NCBI GenBank assembly: GCA_002480925.1
Contig: DLDA01000010.1
Location: forward strand, 65,833 to 129,832
Length of the DNA: 64,000 bases
Source of the DNA: Lachnospiraceae bacterium UBA7784
Lineage (GTDB): Bacteria; Bacillota; Clostridia; Lachnospirales; Lachnospiraceae
Direction: 5' to 3'
Part shown: positions 7,685 through 15,924 of the stretch, piece after piece
How the letters are laid out: each line of letters begins with the position of its first letter
Numbering within the stretch: the first letter of the stretch is position 1
The notes under the pieces: generated by a model
What the model was told of the DNA's origin: nothing
Databases searched by the model: none
The model's input: the letters and a program-made list of their open reading frames with translations, nothing else
Translations under genes and position numbers: made by a program

Positions 7685-8743
7685 ATGTATGTTGCACTTG
7701 ATGATGTAAATAAGAATTATGGCGATTACAAGGCCTCAGATCATGTCTCCTTTTCAATAGAAAAGGGTAAGCTGACAGGTCTTTTAGGCCCATCAGGAAG
7801 CGGAAAGACTACTATACTTCGTATGATAGCAGGCCTTGAAACACCTGATTCAGGGACCATATCAATAGACGGCACTGTAGTAAACGATATTCCTGCAAGC
7901 AAGAGGGGGATAGGCTTTGTATTCCAGAATTATGCCCTTTTCTCCTATATGAGTGTCTATGACAATATTGCCTTCGGATTGTCTGTAAAGAAGGTCCCTA
8001 AGGATAGGATAAAAAGCAGGGTAAATGAGCTGATCTCCCTTGTAGGTCTTAAGGGGATGGAAAACCGCTATCCATCGCAGCTTTCCGGCGGACAGAGACA
8101 GAGGGTGGCCTTTGCAAGAGCCATAGCTCCGGGACCCAAGCTCCTGCTTCTTGATGAGCCATTTGCTGCCATAGATGCAAAGGTAAGGGTGGAGCTCCGC
8201 ACCTGGCTTAAGGAAATGATAGAGAAACTCTCTATCACAAGCATCTTCGTGACTCATGATCAGGATGAGGCCATAGAGGTCGCAGACCAGATCATAATTA
8301 TAGATCATGGAAGGGTCGAGCAGTCGGGTACTCCTGTTGAGATCTACCAGCAGCCCAGGACAGCATTTACTGCATCTTTTGTCGGAAATGCGACTGTAAT
8401 ACCTGATTATCACATCTTCAGCCACTTCGAGGATATACATGGGGCCAATACTGCAGTGATAAGGCCCGAATTCCTTCATCTGACAAGGGCAGGAGAGGTC
8501 GAGCAGTTCCCTAATTCCTCAGAGGTCGGAACAGTCGAGTCCATCCTCTTCCGTGGAAGCCATATGGAGATAAAGGTCTGGGTCAAGGGCTCACTTCTTA
8601 CTGTAAACAGACCTATAGAGGAAAGTCGGGTAGAGATTGGCGAAAAGGTGCATATCTTTATATACCAGATATTTGTGACAACCAGGGATAAGGTATATCA
8701 TCTGAAGAATAAGGCTCTTTATGATGATTCAGTTGTGATCTGA
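7685..8743 (+). CDS. cysA: Sulfate ABC transporter ATPase CysA
   Basis: This subunit supplies ATP hydrolysis for sulfate import. The 352-residue protein has Walker A GPSGSGKTT (residues ~36-44), Q-loop FVFQNYALF, signature LSGGQRQR (~136) and Walker B LLLLDEPFAA, with the switch His in THDQDEA. A C-terminal regulatory TOBE-like region follows from ~residue 235. The nucleotide-binding domain alone would not separate it from other importer ATPases; its place behind sbp-cysTW does. AAAGGAAGG precedes the ATG. Confidence 0.92.
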   Translation: MYVALDDVNKNYGDYKASDHVSFSIEKGKLTGLLGPSGSGKTTILRMIAGLETPDSGTISIDGTVVNDIPASKRGIGFVFQNYALFSYMSVYDNIAFGLSVKKVPKDRIKSRVNELISLVGLKGMENRYPSQLSGGQRQRVAFARAIAPGPKLLLLDEPFAAIDAKVRVELRTWLKEMIEKLSITSIFVTHDQDEAIEVADQIIIIDHGRVEQSGTPVEIYQQPRTAFTASFVGNATVIPDYHIFSHFEDIHGANTAVIRPEFLHLTRAGEVEQFPNSSEVGTVESILFRGSHMEIKVWVKGSLLTVNRPIEESRVEIGEKVHIFIYQIFVTTRDKVYHLKNKALYDDSVVI

Positions 8744-8763
8744 TCTGCTGAAAGGAGATATCG

Positions 8764-10437
8764 ATGGATCTTAAGTTATATACGACTGATGTTCTGATAA
8801 TAGGAGGCGGTACCGCCGGATGTGCAGCTGCTATAAGACTAAAGGACAGTGGTCTTCGGGTCATAGTCGCTGAAAAGGCAAATATAAAAAGAAGCGGCTG
8901 CCTTGCAAGTGGTGTCAATGCCTTAAACGCCTATATTTCAAAGGGACATAGGCCAGAGGACTATGTAGATTATGCTATGAAGGATGCCGAGGGAATTGCC
9001 AGGGAGGACCTGCTTCTTTCCATAAGTGAAAGAGTAAATCAGGTCACCTGGAGGCTTGAGGAGGCCGGACTGCCTGTACTTAAGGATAAGAATGGACATT
9101 ATGCTACCCGTGGCTGGCGGAATGTAAAGATAAACGGAGAGAATATAAAGCCTCTTTTAGCAAAGCAGGTAGATGATGCGCCTCTTGTTACAGTGATAAA
9201 TCATATCAATATTACTGATTTTATAATAAAGGACAGGAGGGTCTACGGAGCAGTCGGCTTCAACGTCCTCACAAGTCAGGCTGTGGAAATCTATGCTGAG
9301 GCTACTCTTATAGCAACAGGCGGAGCTGCCGGAATGTATAAGCCAAATAATCCTGGATTTTCAAGGCATAAGATGTGGTATCCTCCATTCAACACTGGAG
9401 CCGGACTGGCTATGGGTATAAGGGCAGGCGCTGAAATGACTACCTTTGAGATGAGATTCGTGGCCCTGCGCTGTAAGGATACCATAGCTCCGACAGGAAC
9501 TATAGCATTCGGTGTCGGTGCTCCTCAGATGAATGCTAAGGGAGAGGAGTATCAGGATAAGTATGGAAATACTACGTCTGAGAGAGTATATGCCTCTGTC
9601 GCTGAAAATATGAAGGGGAACGGCCCCTGCTATCTGAAAACCAAGGGGATCTCGGAGGAAACCGACGATGATCTGATAAAGGCATATCTTAATATGGCTC
9701 CCCAGCAGACCCTGAAATGGATGTCAGGCAAATTCCCTTCCGAGGAAAATGTCGAGATAGAGGGGAGTGAGCCTTATGTAGTAGGTGGTCACACAGCGAG
9801 TGGCTACTGGGTAAAAAATGACAGAAGCACGACGATAGAGGCTCTTTTTGCTGCAGGGGATATTGCTGGCGGCGCCCCTCAGAAATATGTGACAGGAGCT
9901 ATTGCAGAGGGAGAGATCGCGGCTGAGGGGATCCTTTCTTATCTGAAGGCGAACTCGAAGAATCGTATGCCATCTCCAAAGACATTTGATAAGGAGGTCA
10001 GCAATATAGTAAATGAATATGACAGATTCTTTAAGAATCAGGGTATAGGTTATTCGGAAGACGATCTCGAGGAGACTATGCAGAAGATAATGGATCAGTA
10101 TGCCGGAGGTATCTCCACCTACTACAGATTCAACGAGGCAGGACTTCGGATAGCTGATAAGAGGATCCGTGATCTGATCAGACTTTCTGATACACTTAGC
10201 GCCTGTGATAACTATGAGCTGATGAAAATCTATGAGCTCAGGGAAAGACTTACTGTCTGCCTGGTGCTTATTGCCCATCTGATGGCCAGAAAGGAGACCC
10301 GCTGGCCGGTATTTGACTCCAATTCGGACTATCCGGACAAGAGCAAGAAATTCGGGAATTATTTCGTGAATTCTGTTTATAACGATGGTAATGTAAAGAT
10401 CATCTACCGAAAGATGAAAAAGGAGGACAAAAATTGA
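8764..10437 (+). CDS. aprA: APS reductase alpha subunit, AprA-type flavoprotein
   Basis: The flavoprotein subunit reduces adenylyl-sulfate to sulfite and AMP. The 557-residue protein opens with the FAD-binding motif IIGGGTAGCAAAIRL (residues ~12-26) and continues with the fumarate-reductase/AprA fold (ATGGAAGMYKPN near 185, then an AAGDIAGGAPQKYVTGAIAEG block near 367 for the second FAD contact). It is shorter than the ~620-660 residues usual in dissimilatory sulfate reducers. RBS GAAAGGAGAT at 8749-8758. Cotranscription with a sulfate importer and the ferredoxin-like partner points to assimilation rather than respiration. Confidence 0.85.
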   Translation: MDLKLYTTDVLIIGGGTAGCAAAIRLKDSGLRVIVAEKANIKRSGCLASGVNALNAYISKGHRPEDYVDYAMKDAEGIAREDLLLSISERVNQVTWRLEEAGLPVLKDKNGHYATRGWRNVKINGENIKPLLAKQVDDAPLVTVINHINITDFIIKDRRVYGAVGFNVLTSQAVEIYAEATLIATGGAAGMYKPNNPGFSRHKMWYPPFNTGAGLAMGIRAGAEMTTFEMRFVALRCKDTIAPTGTIAFGVGAPQMNAKGEEYQDKYGNTTSERVYASVAENMKGNGPCYLKTKGISEETDDDLIKAYLNMAPQQTLKWMSGKFPSEENVEIEGSEPYVVGGHTASGYWVKNDRSTTIEALFAAGDIAGGAPQKYVTGAIAEGEIAAEGILSYLKANSKNRMPSPKTFDKEVSNIVNEYDRFFKNQGIGYSEDDLEETMQKIMDQYAGGISTYYRFNEAGLRIADKRIRDLIRLSDTLSACDNYELMKIYELRERLTVCLVLIAHLMARKETRWPVFDSNSDYPDKSKKFGNYFVNSVYNDGNVKIIYRKMKKEDKN

Positions 10438-10748
10438 GCATAAGGATAAATCCAAAGAAATGCATAGGCTGCAGGAAGTGCGTTGAAGAATGTCCCGGCA
10501 ATCTTTTCGTGATAGGAGAGGATAACAAGGCTCATATGCGTGACCCAAGAGACTGCTGGGGCTGCGCTACCTGTGTAAAGATCTGTCCCCTTAATGCCAT
10601 AAGCATGTATCTGGGTGCGGATATAGGCGGAGACGGAACCTCTATGATAGTGAAGCATTCAGGGAATGTGCTTCACTGGATCTTCGAATCACCTGACGGA
10701 ATGAAGCTTTTTGTGGAGACAGACAGGACAGAATCAAATAAATATTAG
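10434..10748 (+). CDS. aprB: APS reductase beta subunit, AprB-type ferredoxin
   Basis: The iron-sulfur partner passes electrons to the FAD of AprA. The 104-residue protein holds two 4Fe-4S motifs: Cys10, 13, 16, 20 and Cys41, 44, 47, 51 (CIGCRKCVEECP and CWGCATCVKICP). The start is TTG at 10434, set by AGGAGG at 10421-10426; it overlaps the aprA stop as TTGA. The ~45-residue tail is shorter than in dissimilatory AprB, whose longer tail wraps around AprA. No clear terminator follows. Confidence 0.85.
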   Translation: MSIRINPKKCIGCRKCVEECPGNLFVIGEDNKAHMRDPRDCWGCATCVKICPLNAISMYLGADIGGDGTSMIVKHSGNVLHWIFESPDGMKLFVETDRTESNKY

Positions 10749-10801
10749 TTCGGTCCTAATTCCAACATAATATTTCCTGATCCCTAAATCCTATAAGTAT
10801 C

Positions 10802-10830
10802 TTGACAACAGAGGAATTATCTGCTATATT
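10802..10830 (+). promoter_or_regulatory. cysDN promoter
   Basis: TTGACA (10802-10807) and TATATT (10825-10830) are 17 bases apart, a strong vegetative promoter. The shared sulfur element starts at the next base, so a bound repressor would cover the transcription start. Confidence 0.78.
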
Positions 10831-10864
10831 AACATAGTAACCCGATAGGAAATAAGGGATACTA
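10831..10864. promoter_or_regulatory. Conserved element shared by sbp and cysD, copy 2
   Basis: This is the cysD copy of the element at 4932-4965 (27 of 34 identical), containing CCCGATAGGAAATAAGGGAT. It lies between the -10 box and the cysD RBS (AAAGGAG at 10877-10883), over the expected start point near 10837. That position favours repression. Confidence 0.6.
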
Positions 10865-10891
10865 AAATCGATCTGAAAGGAGCTTAAATAA

Positions 10892-11791
10892 ATGAGCGAG
10901 AAATCACATCTTGACTCCCTGGAGGCAGAAGCCATATATATTATCAGGGAGGTTGCCGCAGAGTGTGAGAAGCCGGTAATGCTATATTCCATTGGAAAGG
11001 ATTCATCGGTCATGCTTCACCTTGCATTAAAGGCTTTCTATCCGCAGAAGCCTCCTTTTCCTTTCCTTCATATAGACACCACCTGGAAGTTCAAGGAAAT
11101 GATAAAGTTCCGTGATGAAACCGCAAAGAAATACGGGTTGAATATGCTCGTATATACAAACGAGGAGGGCAGAAAGAAGGGAATCAATCCTTTCGATAAC
11201 GGCGCCTCATATACAGACATAATGAAAACACAGGCCTTAAAGCAGGCTCTTACCAAGTATGGCTTTACTGCTGCCTTCGGTGGAGGAAGACGTGATGAGG
11301 AGCAGTCAAGAGCAAAGGAGAGGATCCTTTCCTTCCGTAACGCTGCTCAGGCATGGGATCCCAAGAACCAGAGACCTGAGATGTGGAAGCTTTACAATAC
11401 CATGATCCATAAGGGTGAGAGCATAAGGGTTTTCCCGCTTTCCAACTGGACAGAGAAGGATATCTGGCAGTATATCAAGAGAGAGAATATAGATATAGTT
11501 CCTCTCTATTTCGCTGCAGAGCGTCCTTGTGTCGAAAGGGACGGAAACCTTATCATGGTAGATGACGACAGGATGCGCCTTAAGCCTGGTGAGAAGCCTA
11601 TGATGAAAAAGATCCGATTCAGAACCTTAGGCTGCTATCCTCTTACAGGTGGATTTGAATCAGACGCCACTACTCTGGATGAGATCATTGAGGAGACACT
11701 TGGTGCTGTAGAATCAGAACGTACAAGTCGTGTGATCGATCACGAGGGGGTCGGCAGCATGGAACGTAGAAAGAAGGAAGGATACTTCTAA
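10892..11791 (+). CDS. cysD: Sulfate adenylyltransferase small subunit
   Basis: CysD makes APS from sulfate and ATP in complex with the GTPase CysN. The 299-residue protein is full length and has the PP-loop-type ATP site [15 protein letters not shown] (residues ~31-45), [15 protein letters not shown] near 130 and the SNWTEKDIW motif near 188, as in the PAPS reductase/CysD superfamily. The exact zero-gap junction with cysN (TAA then ATG) supports an obligate complex. The AAAGGAGC RBS is strong. Confidence 0.95.
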   Translation: MSEKSHLDSLEAEAIYIIREVAAECEKPVMLYSIGKDSSVMLHLALKAFYPQKPPFPFLHIDTTWKFKEMIKFRDETAKKYGLNMLVYTNEEGRKKGINPFDNGASYTDIMKTQALKQALTKYGFTAAFGGGRRDEEQSRAKERILSFRNAAQAWDPKNQRPEMWKLYNTMIHKGESIRVFPLSNWTEKDIWQYIKRENIDIVPLYFAAERPCVERDGNLIMVDDDRMRLKPGEKPMMKKIRFRTLGCYPLTGGFESDATTLDEIIEETLGAVESERTSRVIDHEGVGSMERRKKEGYF

Positions 11792-13390
11792 ATGAACGAT
11801 TTACTAAAATTTATTACCTGCGGATCAGTAGACGATGGGAAATCCACACTGATCGGACACATCCTTTATGATTCAAAGCTTTTATATGCCGATCAGGAAA
11901 AGGCTCTTGAGCTTGACTCTAAGGTAGGCAGCAGAGGCGGTAAGATCGATTATTCACTTCTACTAGACGGACTAACAGAAGAAAGGGAGCAGGGCATTAC
12001 TATAGATGTAGCCTACAGATACTTCACTACCGACAAGAGAAGCTTTATAGTAGCTGACACTCCAGGTCATGAGGAATATACGAGAAATATGGCTGTAGGA
12101 GCCTCATTTGCAGATCTTGCAGTTATACTTGTGGATGCCTCACAGGGAGTCCTGGTTCAGACAAGACGTCACAGCCGCATTGCCAGGCTGATGGGCATCA
12201 GATACTTCGTCTATGCAGTCAATAAGATGGATCTTGTCGATTACAGCGAGGAGAGATTCAGAGAAATCCAGGACTCTCTTAAGGAGCTTAGCGATACGCT
12301 TGGTCTTTCTCATGTGATAAGCATACCTGTTTCTGCCACAGAGGGTGATAATGTCACAAGAAGATCTGACAAGATGAAGTGGTACAGCGGCCCTGTCCTT
12401 CTTGACTATCTGGAGAATGTAGAGATCGATCACGGCGAGAATGAAGAGGGCTTCTATATGCCTGTCCAGAGAGTATGCCGTCCTGATCACACATTCCGTG
12501 GCTTCGAGGGTCAGATAGAGGCCGGATCTGTAGCAGTAGGAGATCAGATCACTGTTTATCCAAGCCTTGAGAAGGCCAGGATAAAGGGCATCCTTAAGGC
12601 AGCAAAGGAAAGCGATAAGGCCTCTATTGGTTCGCCTGTTACTATCACACTCGACAGGGAGATAGATGTATCCAGAGGAGCTGTTATAGCAAAGGATACC
12701 AGTCTTCCTCTTTCAGACAGGGTAGAGGTCGAGCTGCTCTGGATGGATGACGAGGAGCTTACAAAGGGTAAGAATTTCTTCGTGAAGCTTGGGACAAGGC
12801 AGATTCCTGGTATAGTTACTGACATCCTTTACAAAACAGATGTAAATACCGGTGAGAGAAAGCCGGCTCGGTCTCTGAAGAAGAATGAGATCGCAAGGGT
12901 AGTAGTCGCATTTACTGAAAAGATAGTGGTAGATGAGTTTGAAAAGCACAAGACTCTGGGAGAGCTTATCCTTATAGACAGGATCTCATATATGACAAGT
13001 GCCTGCGGAGTAGTAAGGCAGATACTTGATTCTAAGTCAGTCCTTGATGGAAGAGTGACAGCTGAGATAAGAGCCAGACTGCTGGGGCAGAAGGCAGGTG
13101 TCTTTGCTCTTTCCGATGCTTCAGATCATATTGATAAGGATACAGCAGAGCTGATTGAGAAAAAACTCCTCGGAAAAGGAAAGCATGTGCTGCTTCTTTC
13201 GGAACAGGATGCTTCATCCGCTGCACTCAGGGCTCTTACCGATGCAGGAATAATCGTCCTTGTATCGGGAAAGGCTTCTCTTTCATCTGAGCCGGGCTAT
13301 ATTGGCCTTGAAAGGGCAGATGGATCGCTTAGTGGTCCTAAGCTTGCGGATAGCGCCGCCGATCAGATAGATGGTCTTACAAATCTCTGA
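11792..13390 (+). CDS. cysN: Sulfate adenylyltransferase GTPase subunit with decayed kinase tail
   Basis: CysN uses GTP hydrolysis to drive APS synthesis by CysD. Residues ~1-430 are a complete EF-Tu-like GTPase: G1 SVDDGKSTLIG (near residue 12), G2 REQGIT, G3 DTPGHEEY and G4 NKMD, then the beta-barrel domains. At 532 residues it is longer than stand-alone CysN (~475). The extra ~100 residues align by eye with APS kinase (EKKLLGKGKHVLLL, then ALTDAGIIVLVSGKA), but the P-loop position reads LSDASDHIDKDT, so ATP binding is lost. This looks like a CysNC fusion whose kinase half has decayed. Confidence 0.92.
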   Translation: MNDLLKFITCGSVDDGKSTLIGHILYDSKLLYADQEKALELDSKVGSRGGKIDYSLLLDGLTEEREQGITIDVAYRYFTTDKRSFIVADTPGHEEYTRNMAVGASFADLAVILVDASQGVLVQTRRHSRIARLMGIRYFVYAVNKMDLVDYSEERFREIQDSLKELSDTLGLSHVISIPVSATEGDNVTRRSDKMKWYSGPVLLDYLENVEIDHGENEEGFYMPVQRVCRPDHTFRGFEGQIEAGSVAVGDQITVYPSLEKARIKGILKAAKESDKASIGSPVTITLDREIDVSRGAVIAKDTSLPLSDRVEVELLWMDDEELTKGKNFFVKLGTRQIPGIVTDILYKTDVNTGERKPARSLKKNEIARVVVAFTEKIVVDEFEKHKTLGELILIDRISYMTSACGVVRQILDSKSVLDGRVTAEIRARLLGQKAGVFALSDASDHIDKDTAELIEKKLLGKGKHVLLLSEQDASSAALRALTDAGIIVLVSGKASLSSEPGYIGLERADGSLSGPKLADSAADQIDGLTNL

Positions 13391-13411
13391 TACGGCTTTA
13401 TAAATGATGAT

Positions 13412-13446
13412 AAAGAGATAAGGATAAGCTCCTTATCTCTTTTTGT
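13412..13446 (+). terminator. Intrinsic terminator after cysN
   Basis: A 13-bp stem (AAAGAGATAAGGA at 13412-13424 with TCCTTATCTCTTT at 13430-13442) and a 5-base loop are followed by T. The T-run merges into the promoter of the next gene. Confidence 0.9.
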
Positions 13447-13454
13447 GTTATAAT
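13446..13454 (+). promoter_or_regulatory. Extended -10 promoter, probably giving a leaderless mRNA
   Basis: TGTTATAAT at 13446-13454 fits the extended -10 form TGnTATAAT, and no -35 is seen at the right distance. Transcription would start near 13461, one base before the ATG at 13462. No Shine-Dalgarno sequence lies in front of that ATG, so translation of a leaderless transcript is the simplest reading. Confidence 0.55.
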
Positions 13455-13461
13455 CTATTCT

Positions 13462-15924
13462 ATGAGCGAAAGAAAACAGATCAGTATTTCAGTCAGGCGA
13501 CTGGTAGAATTCATACTAAGATCCGGTGATATTAGCGAGGGCATGCAGATCCGTGATACTCTGGAATCAATGCAGGCCGGAGCTCGTATCCATAAGAAGC
13601 TTCAGAGCAGCGCCGGAAGTGACTATCATGCGGAGGTAGCTCTTTCTGTCACTATAGATATGGGGGATTATGATCTGATAGTACAGGGGAGAGCTGATGG
13701 GATTATCTATAAGGAAAAGTCAAAAGCATCAGAAAAGGGCATAATGCCTGACTCCCTTAAGGCCTATAGTATTGACAAGGGATTTTTTCCTGAGCTAAAA
13801 AGAAGCTTAGGCACGGGGATCGATGAGATCAAGGGAACCTACAGGGATCTGCGTCTTATGAAGGAGCCTGACCCCTTACATATAGCTCAGGCTAAGTGCT
13901 ATGGCTTTATATTTCTTTTTGCAAATAATCTTAAGGAGACTGATATAACTGTTACTTATTGCAATATCGATTCCGGGGCCATAAAAAGGTTTACATACAG
14001 CTATTCGGCTGACCAACTCAGGGAATTTTTTACCGATCTGGTAGAAAAATACAGGAAATGGTCTGACTTTTCCTATAATTTCAGCAGAGAAAGTCTTGAT
14101 TCCATACACAGGCTTAGGTTTCCGTTTGATTACAGACCTGGCCAGTTCGATCTTATAGCCTCCGTATACAGAAGCATAGAGCACAAGGGTCTGCTTTTTC
14201 TTATGGCGCCGACTGGTACAGGAAAGACACTTTCCACTATATTTCCGTCACTTATGGCAGTAGGAGAGGGCATGGCAGATAAGATCTTTTACCTAACTGC
14301 AAAGACCATGACCGCAAGAAATGCTCAAAATGCCTTCCTGCTTTTTAAGGAAAAGGGCTACCGGGGCAAGACCGTCTCTCTTACGGCAAAGGAGAAAATG
14401 TGCATAAACGATAAGATGGTCTGCGATCCCTTTTTCTGCAAGTATGCAAAGGGACATTTCGACCGGATAAATGATGCCATGTACCAGCTTTTAATAAGCG
14501 AGGACATCATTTCAAGAGATATACTTACAGATACCGGGAAAAGGTCCATGGTATGTCCCTATCTGCTCGAATACGATCTTTGTGACTGGTGTGACAATAT
14601 TATAGGAGACTTCAACTATGTATTTGACCCCAGGGCATATCTCAAAAGATTCTTTGCAGGAGATAACAGCGATCAGTATATATTTCTTATAGACGAGGCC
14701 CATAATCTTCCGGAACGTGGCAGAAGGATGTATTCAGCGTCTCTTTCGGCAGGAGAGCTGTTTGCTGTAAGAAAGCAGGTTCCAAAGGGCTTTAGCAAGC
14801 TTAGGAGCAGGATAAGTCAGGTAATAAACGCAATAGATAAGATCTGTTCGGACAGGAAAGGGGATTTTATTGCTAAGGATCTCGACAGTCTCATTCCGAA
14901 GTTATTAAGGCTAAAGGCCTTCCTTGACGAATTTCTCGACGATGAAAGCAACAGATATGATCAGATCGAGAATCTGAGACAGATGTATTTTAATATTTCT
15001 TTTTTCCTTGAGATCTATGAGGAGCTTGATCAGAGATATGTGATAAGGGTGCATTCCGAGGAGAAGAACAGCTCCATAAGGCTCTTCTGCATAGATCCTT
15101 CACTTAAGCTGCAGAACAGGCTTGACGCAGCCAGGTCCTCCGTCCTTTTTTCGGCTACCCTTCTGCCGCTTTCGTATTACAAAAATCTGTCCTGTACTGT
15201 AGAAAAGCCATTTGCTGTCTATGCGAAAAGCTCGTTTTCAAGAGAAAAGAGGCTGATAATAGCCGGAGGTGGAGTGACAAGCCTGTATAAGAGAAGAAGC
15301 GATTCAATGTATGCCCGTTATGCCGCTTATATAGAAAAGATAATATCGTCCCATAAGGGCAACTACCTGATATTTGCTCCATCCTATGCGATCATTGAAC
15401 AGATCAGTGAAAGAATGGATAAGGGAAAAAATTATATACTGCTTCAGACTCCTGAGATGACAGAGGATGACAGGGATGGCTTTCTTGATGAATTCAAGAA
15501 GGAGAGAAAGACTTCTCTTGCCGCCTTTGCTGTCGCCGGAGGGATTTTTTCCGAGGGGATAGACCTTACCGGAGAAAGCCTTATCGGGGTGATAATAGCA
15601 GGTGTCCCTCTGCCTCAGGTGAATTTCACCCAGACCATATTAAGCGACTATTATGACCGCCTCTATGGGAAGGGCTTTGATTATGCCTATCTCTATCCGG
15701 CTGTAAGCAAGGTCCTGCAGTCGGCTGGGAGACTTATACGTACTGAAAATGACAGTGGAGTGATCGCTCTTTTAGACGACCGCTATCTGAGATATGATTA
15801 CAGATGTCTCTTTCCAAGAGAATGGGACGATATAGTAAATGTCACTGAAGAAAATGTTACCGGGATCATAGAGGATTTCTGGAAAGGAGTAACTGATGTC
15901 AGAAAAGAAAACGATCTGGGCTGA
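13462..15924 (+). CDS. Nuclease-helicase fusion: RecB-type nuclease plus XPD/DinG-type helicase
   Basis: The 820-residue protein joins two DNA-repair modules. Residues ~30-160 carry the RecB/Cas4 nuclease motifs in order: AGARIHKKL, GRADGI, DEIKGTY (the E-x-K) and QAKCY (the QxxxY motif). Residues ~220-800 form a superfamily 2 helicase with Walker A APTGTGKT (~250), DEAH box (~411) and a late motif QSAGRLIRT (~753). Cysteines between the first two motifs (CINDKMVCDPFFC and CPYLLEYDLCDWCD) probably bind the 4Fe-4S cluster of XPD/DinG enzymes. It likely processes branched or damaged DNA. The exact substrate is unknown. It overlaps the next gene by 29 bases. Confidence 0.85.
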   Translation: MSERKQISISVRRLVEFILRSGDISEGMQIRDTLESMQAGARIHKKLQSSAGSDYHAEVALSVTIDMGDYDLIVQGRADGIIYKEKSKASEKGIMPDSLKAYSIDKGFFPELKRSLGTGIDEIKGTYRDLRLMKEPDPLHIAQAKCYGFIFLFANNLKETDITVTYCNIDSGAIKRFTYSYSADQLREFFTDLVEKYRKWSDFSYNFSRESLDSIHRLRFPFDYRPGQFDLIASVYRSIEHKGLLFLMAPTGTGKTLSTIFPSLMAVGEGMADKIFYLTAKTMTARNAQNAFLLFKEKGYRGKTVSLTAKEKMCINDKMVCDPFFCKYAKGHFDRINDAMYQLLISEDIISRDILTDTGKRSMVCPYLLEYDLCDWCDNIIGDFNYVFDPRAYLKRFFAGDNSDQYIFLIDEAHNLPERGRRMYSASLSAGELFAVRKQVPKGFSKLRSRISQVINAIDKICSDRKGDFIAKDLDSLIPKLLRLKAFLDEFLDDESNRYDQIENLRQMYFNISFFLEIYEELDQRYVIRVHSEEKNSSIRLFCIDPSLKLQNRLDAARSSVLFSATLLPLSYYKNLSCTVEKPFAVYAKSSFSREKRLIIAGGGVTSLYKRRSDSMYARYAAYIEKIISSHKGNYLIFAPSYAIIEQISERMDKGKNYILLQTPEMTEDDRDGFLDEFKKERKTSLAAFAVAGGIFSEGIDLTGESLIGVIIAGVPLPQVNFTQTILSDYYDRLYGKGFDYAYLYPAVSKVLQSAGRLIRTENDSGVIALLDDRYLRYDYRCLFPREWDDIVNVTEENVTGIIEDFWKGVTDVRKENDLG

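Noticed and set aside
9724-10548. Long open frame antisense to aprA/aprB (and a similar one at 6897-7535 opposite cysW)
   Set aside because: No RBS, no domain, Cys/Tyr/Ile-rich translation typical of the complement of a coding region; the sense genes are certain.
13081-13390. The CysN tail as an active APS kinase
   Set aside because: The P-loop residues needed for ATP binding are absent.
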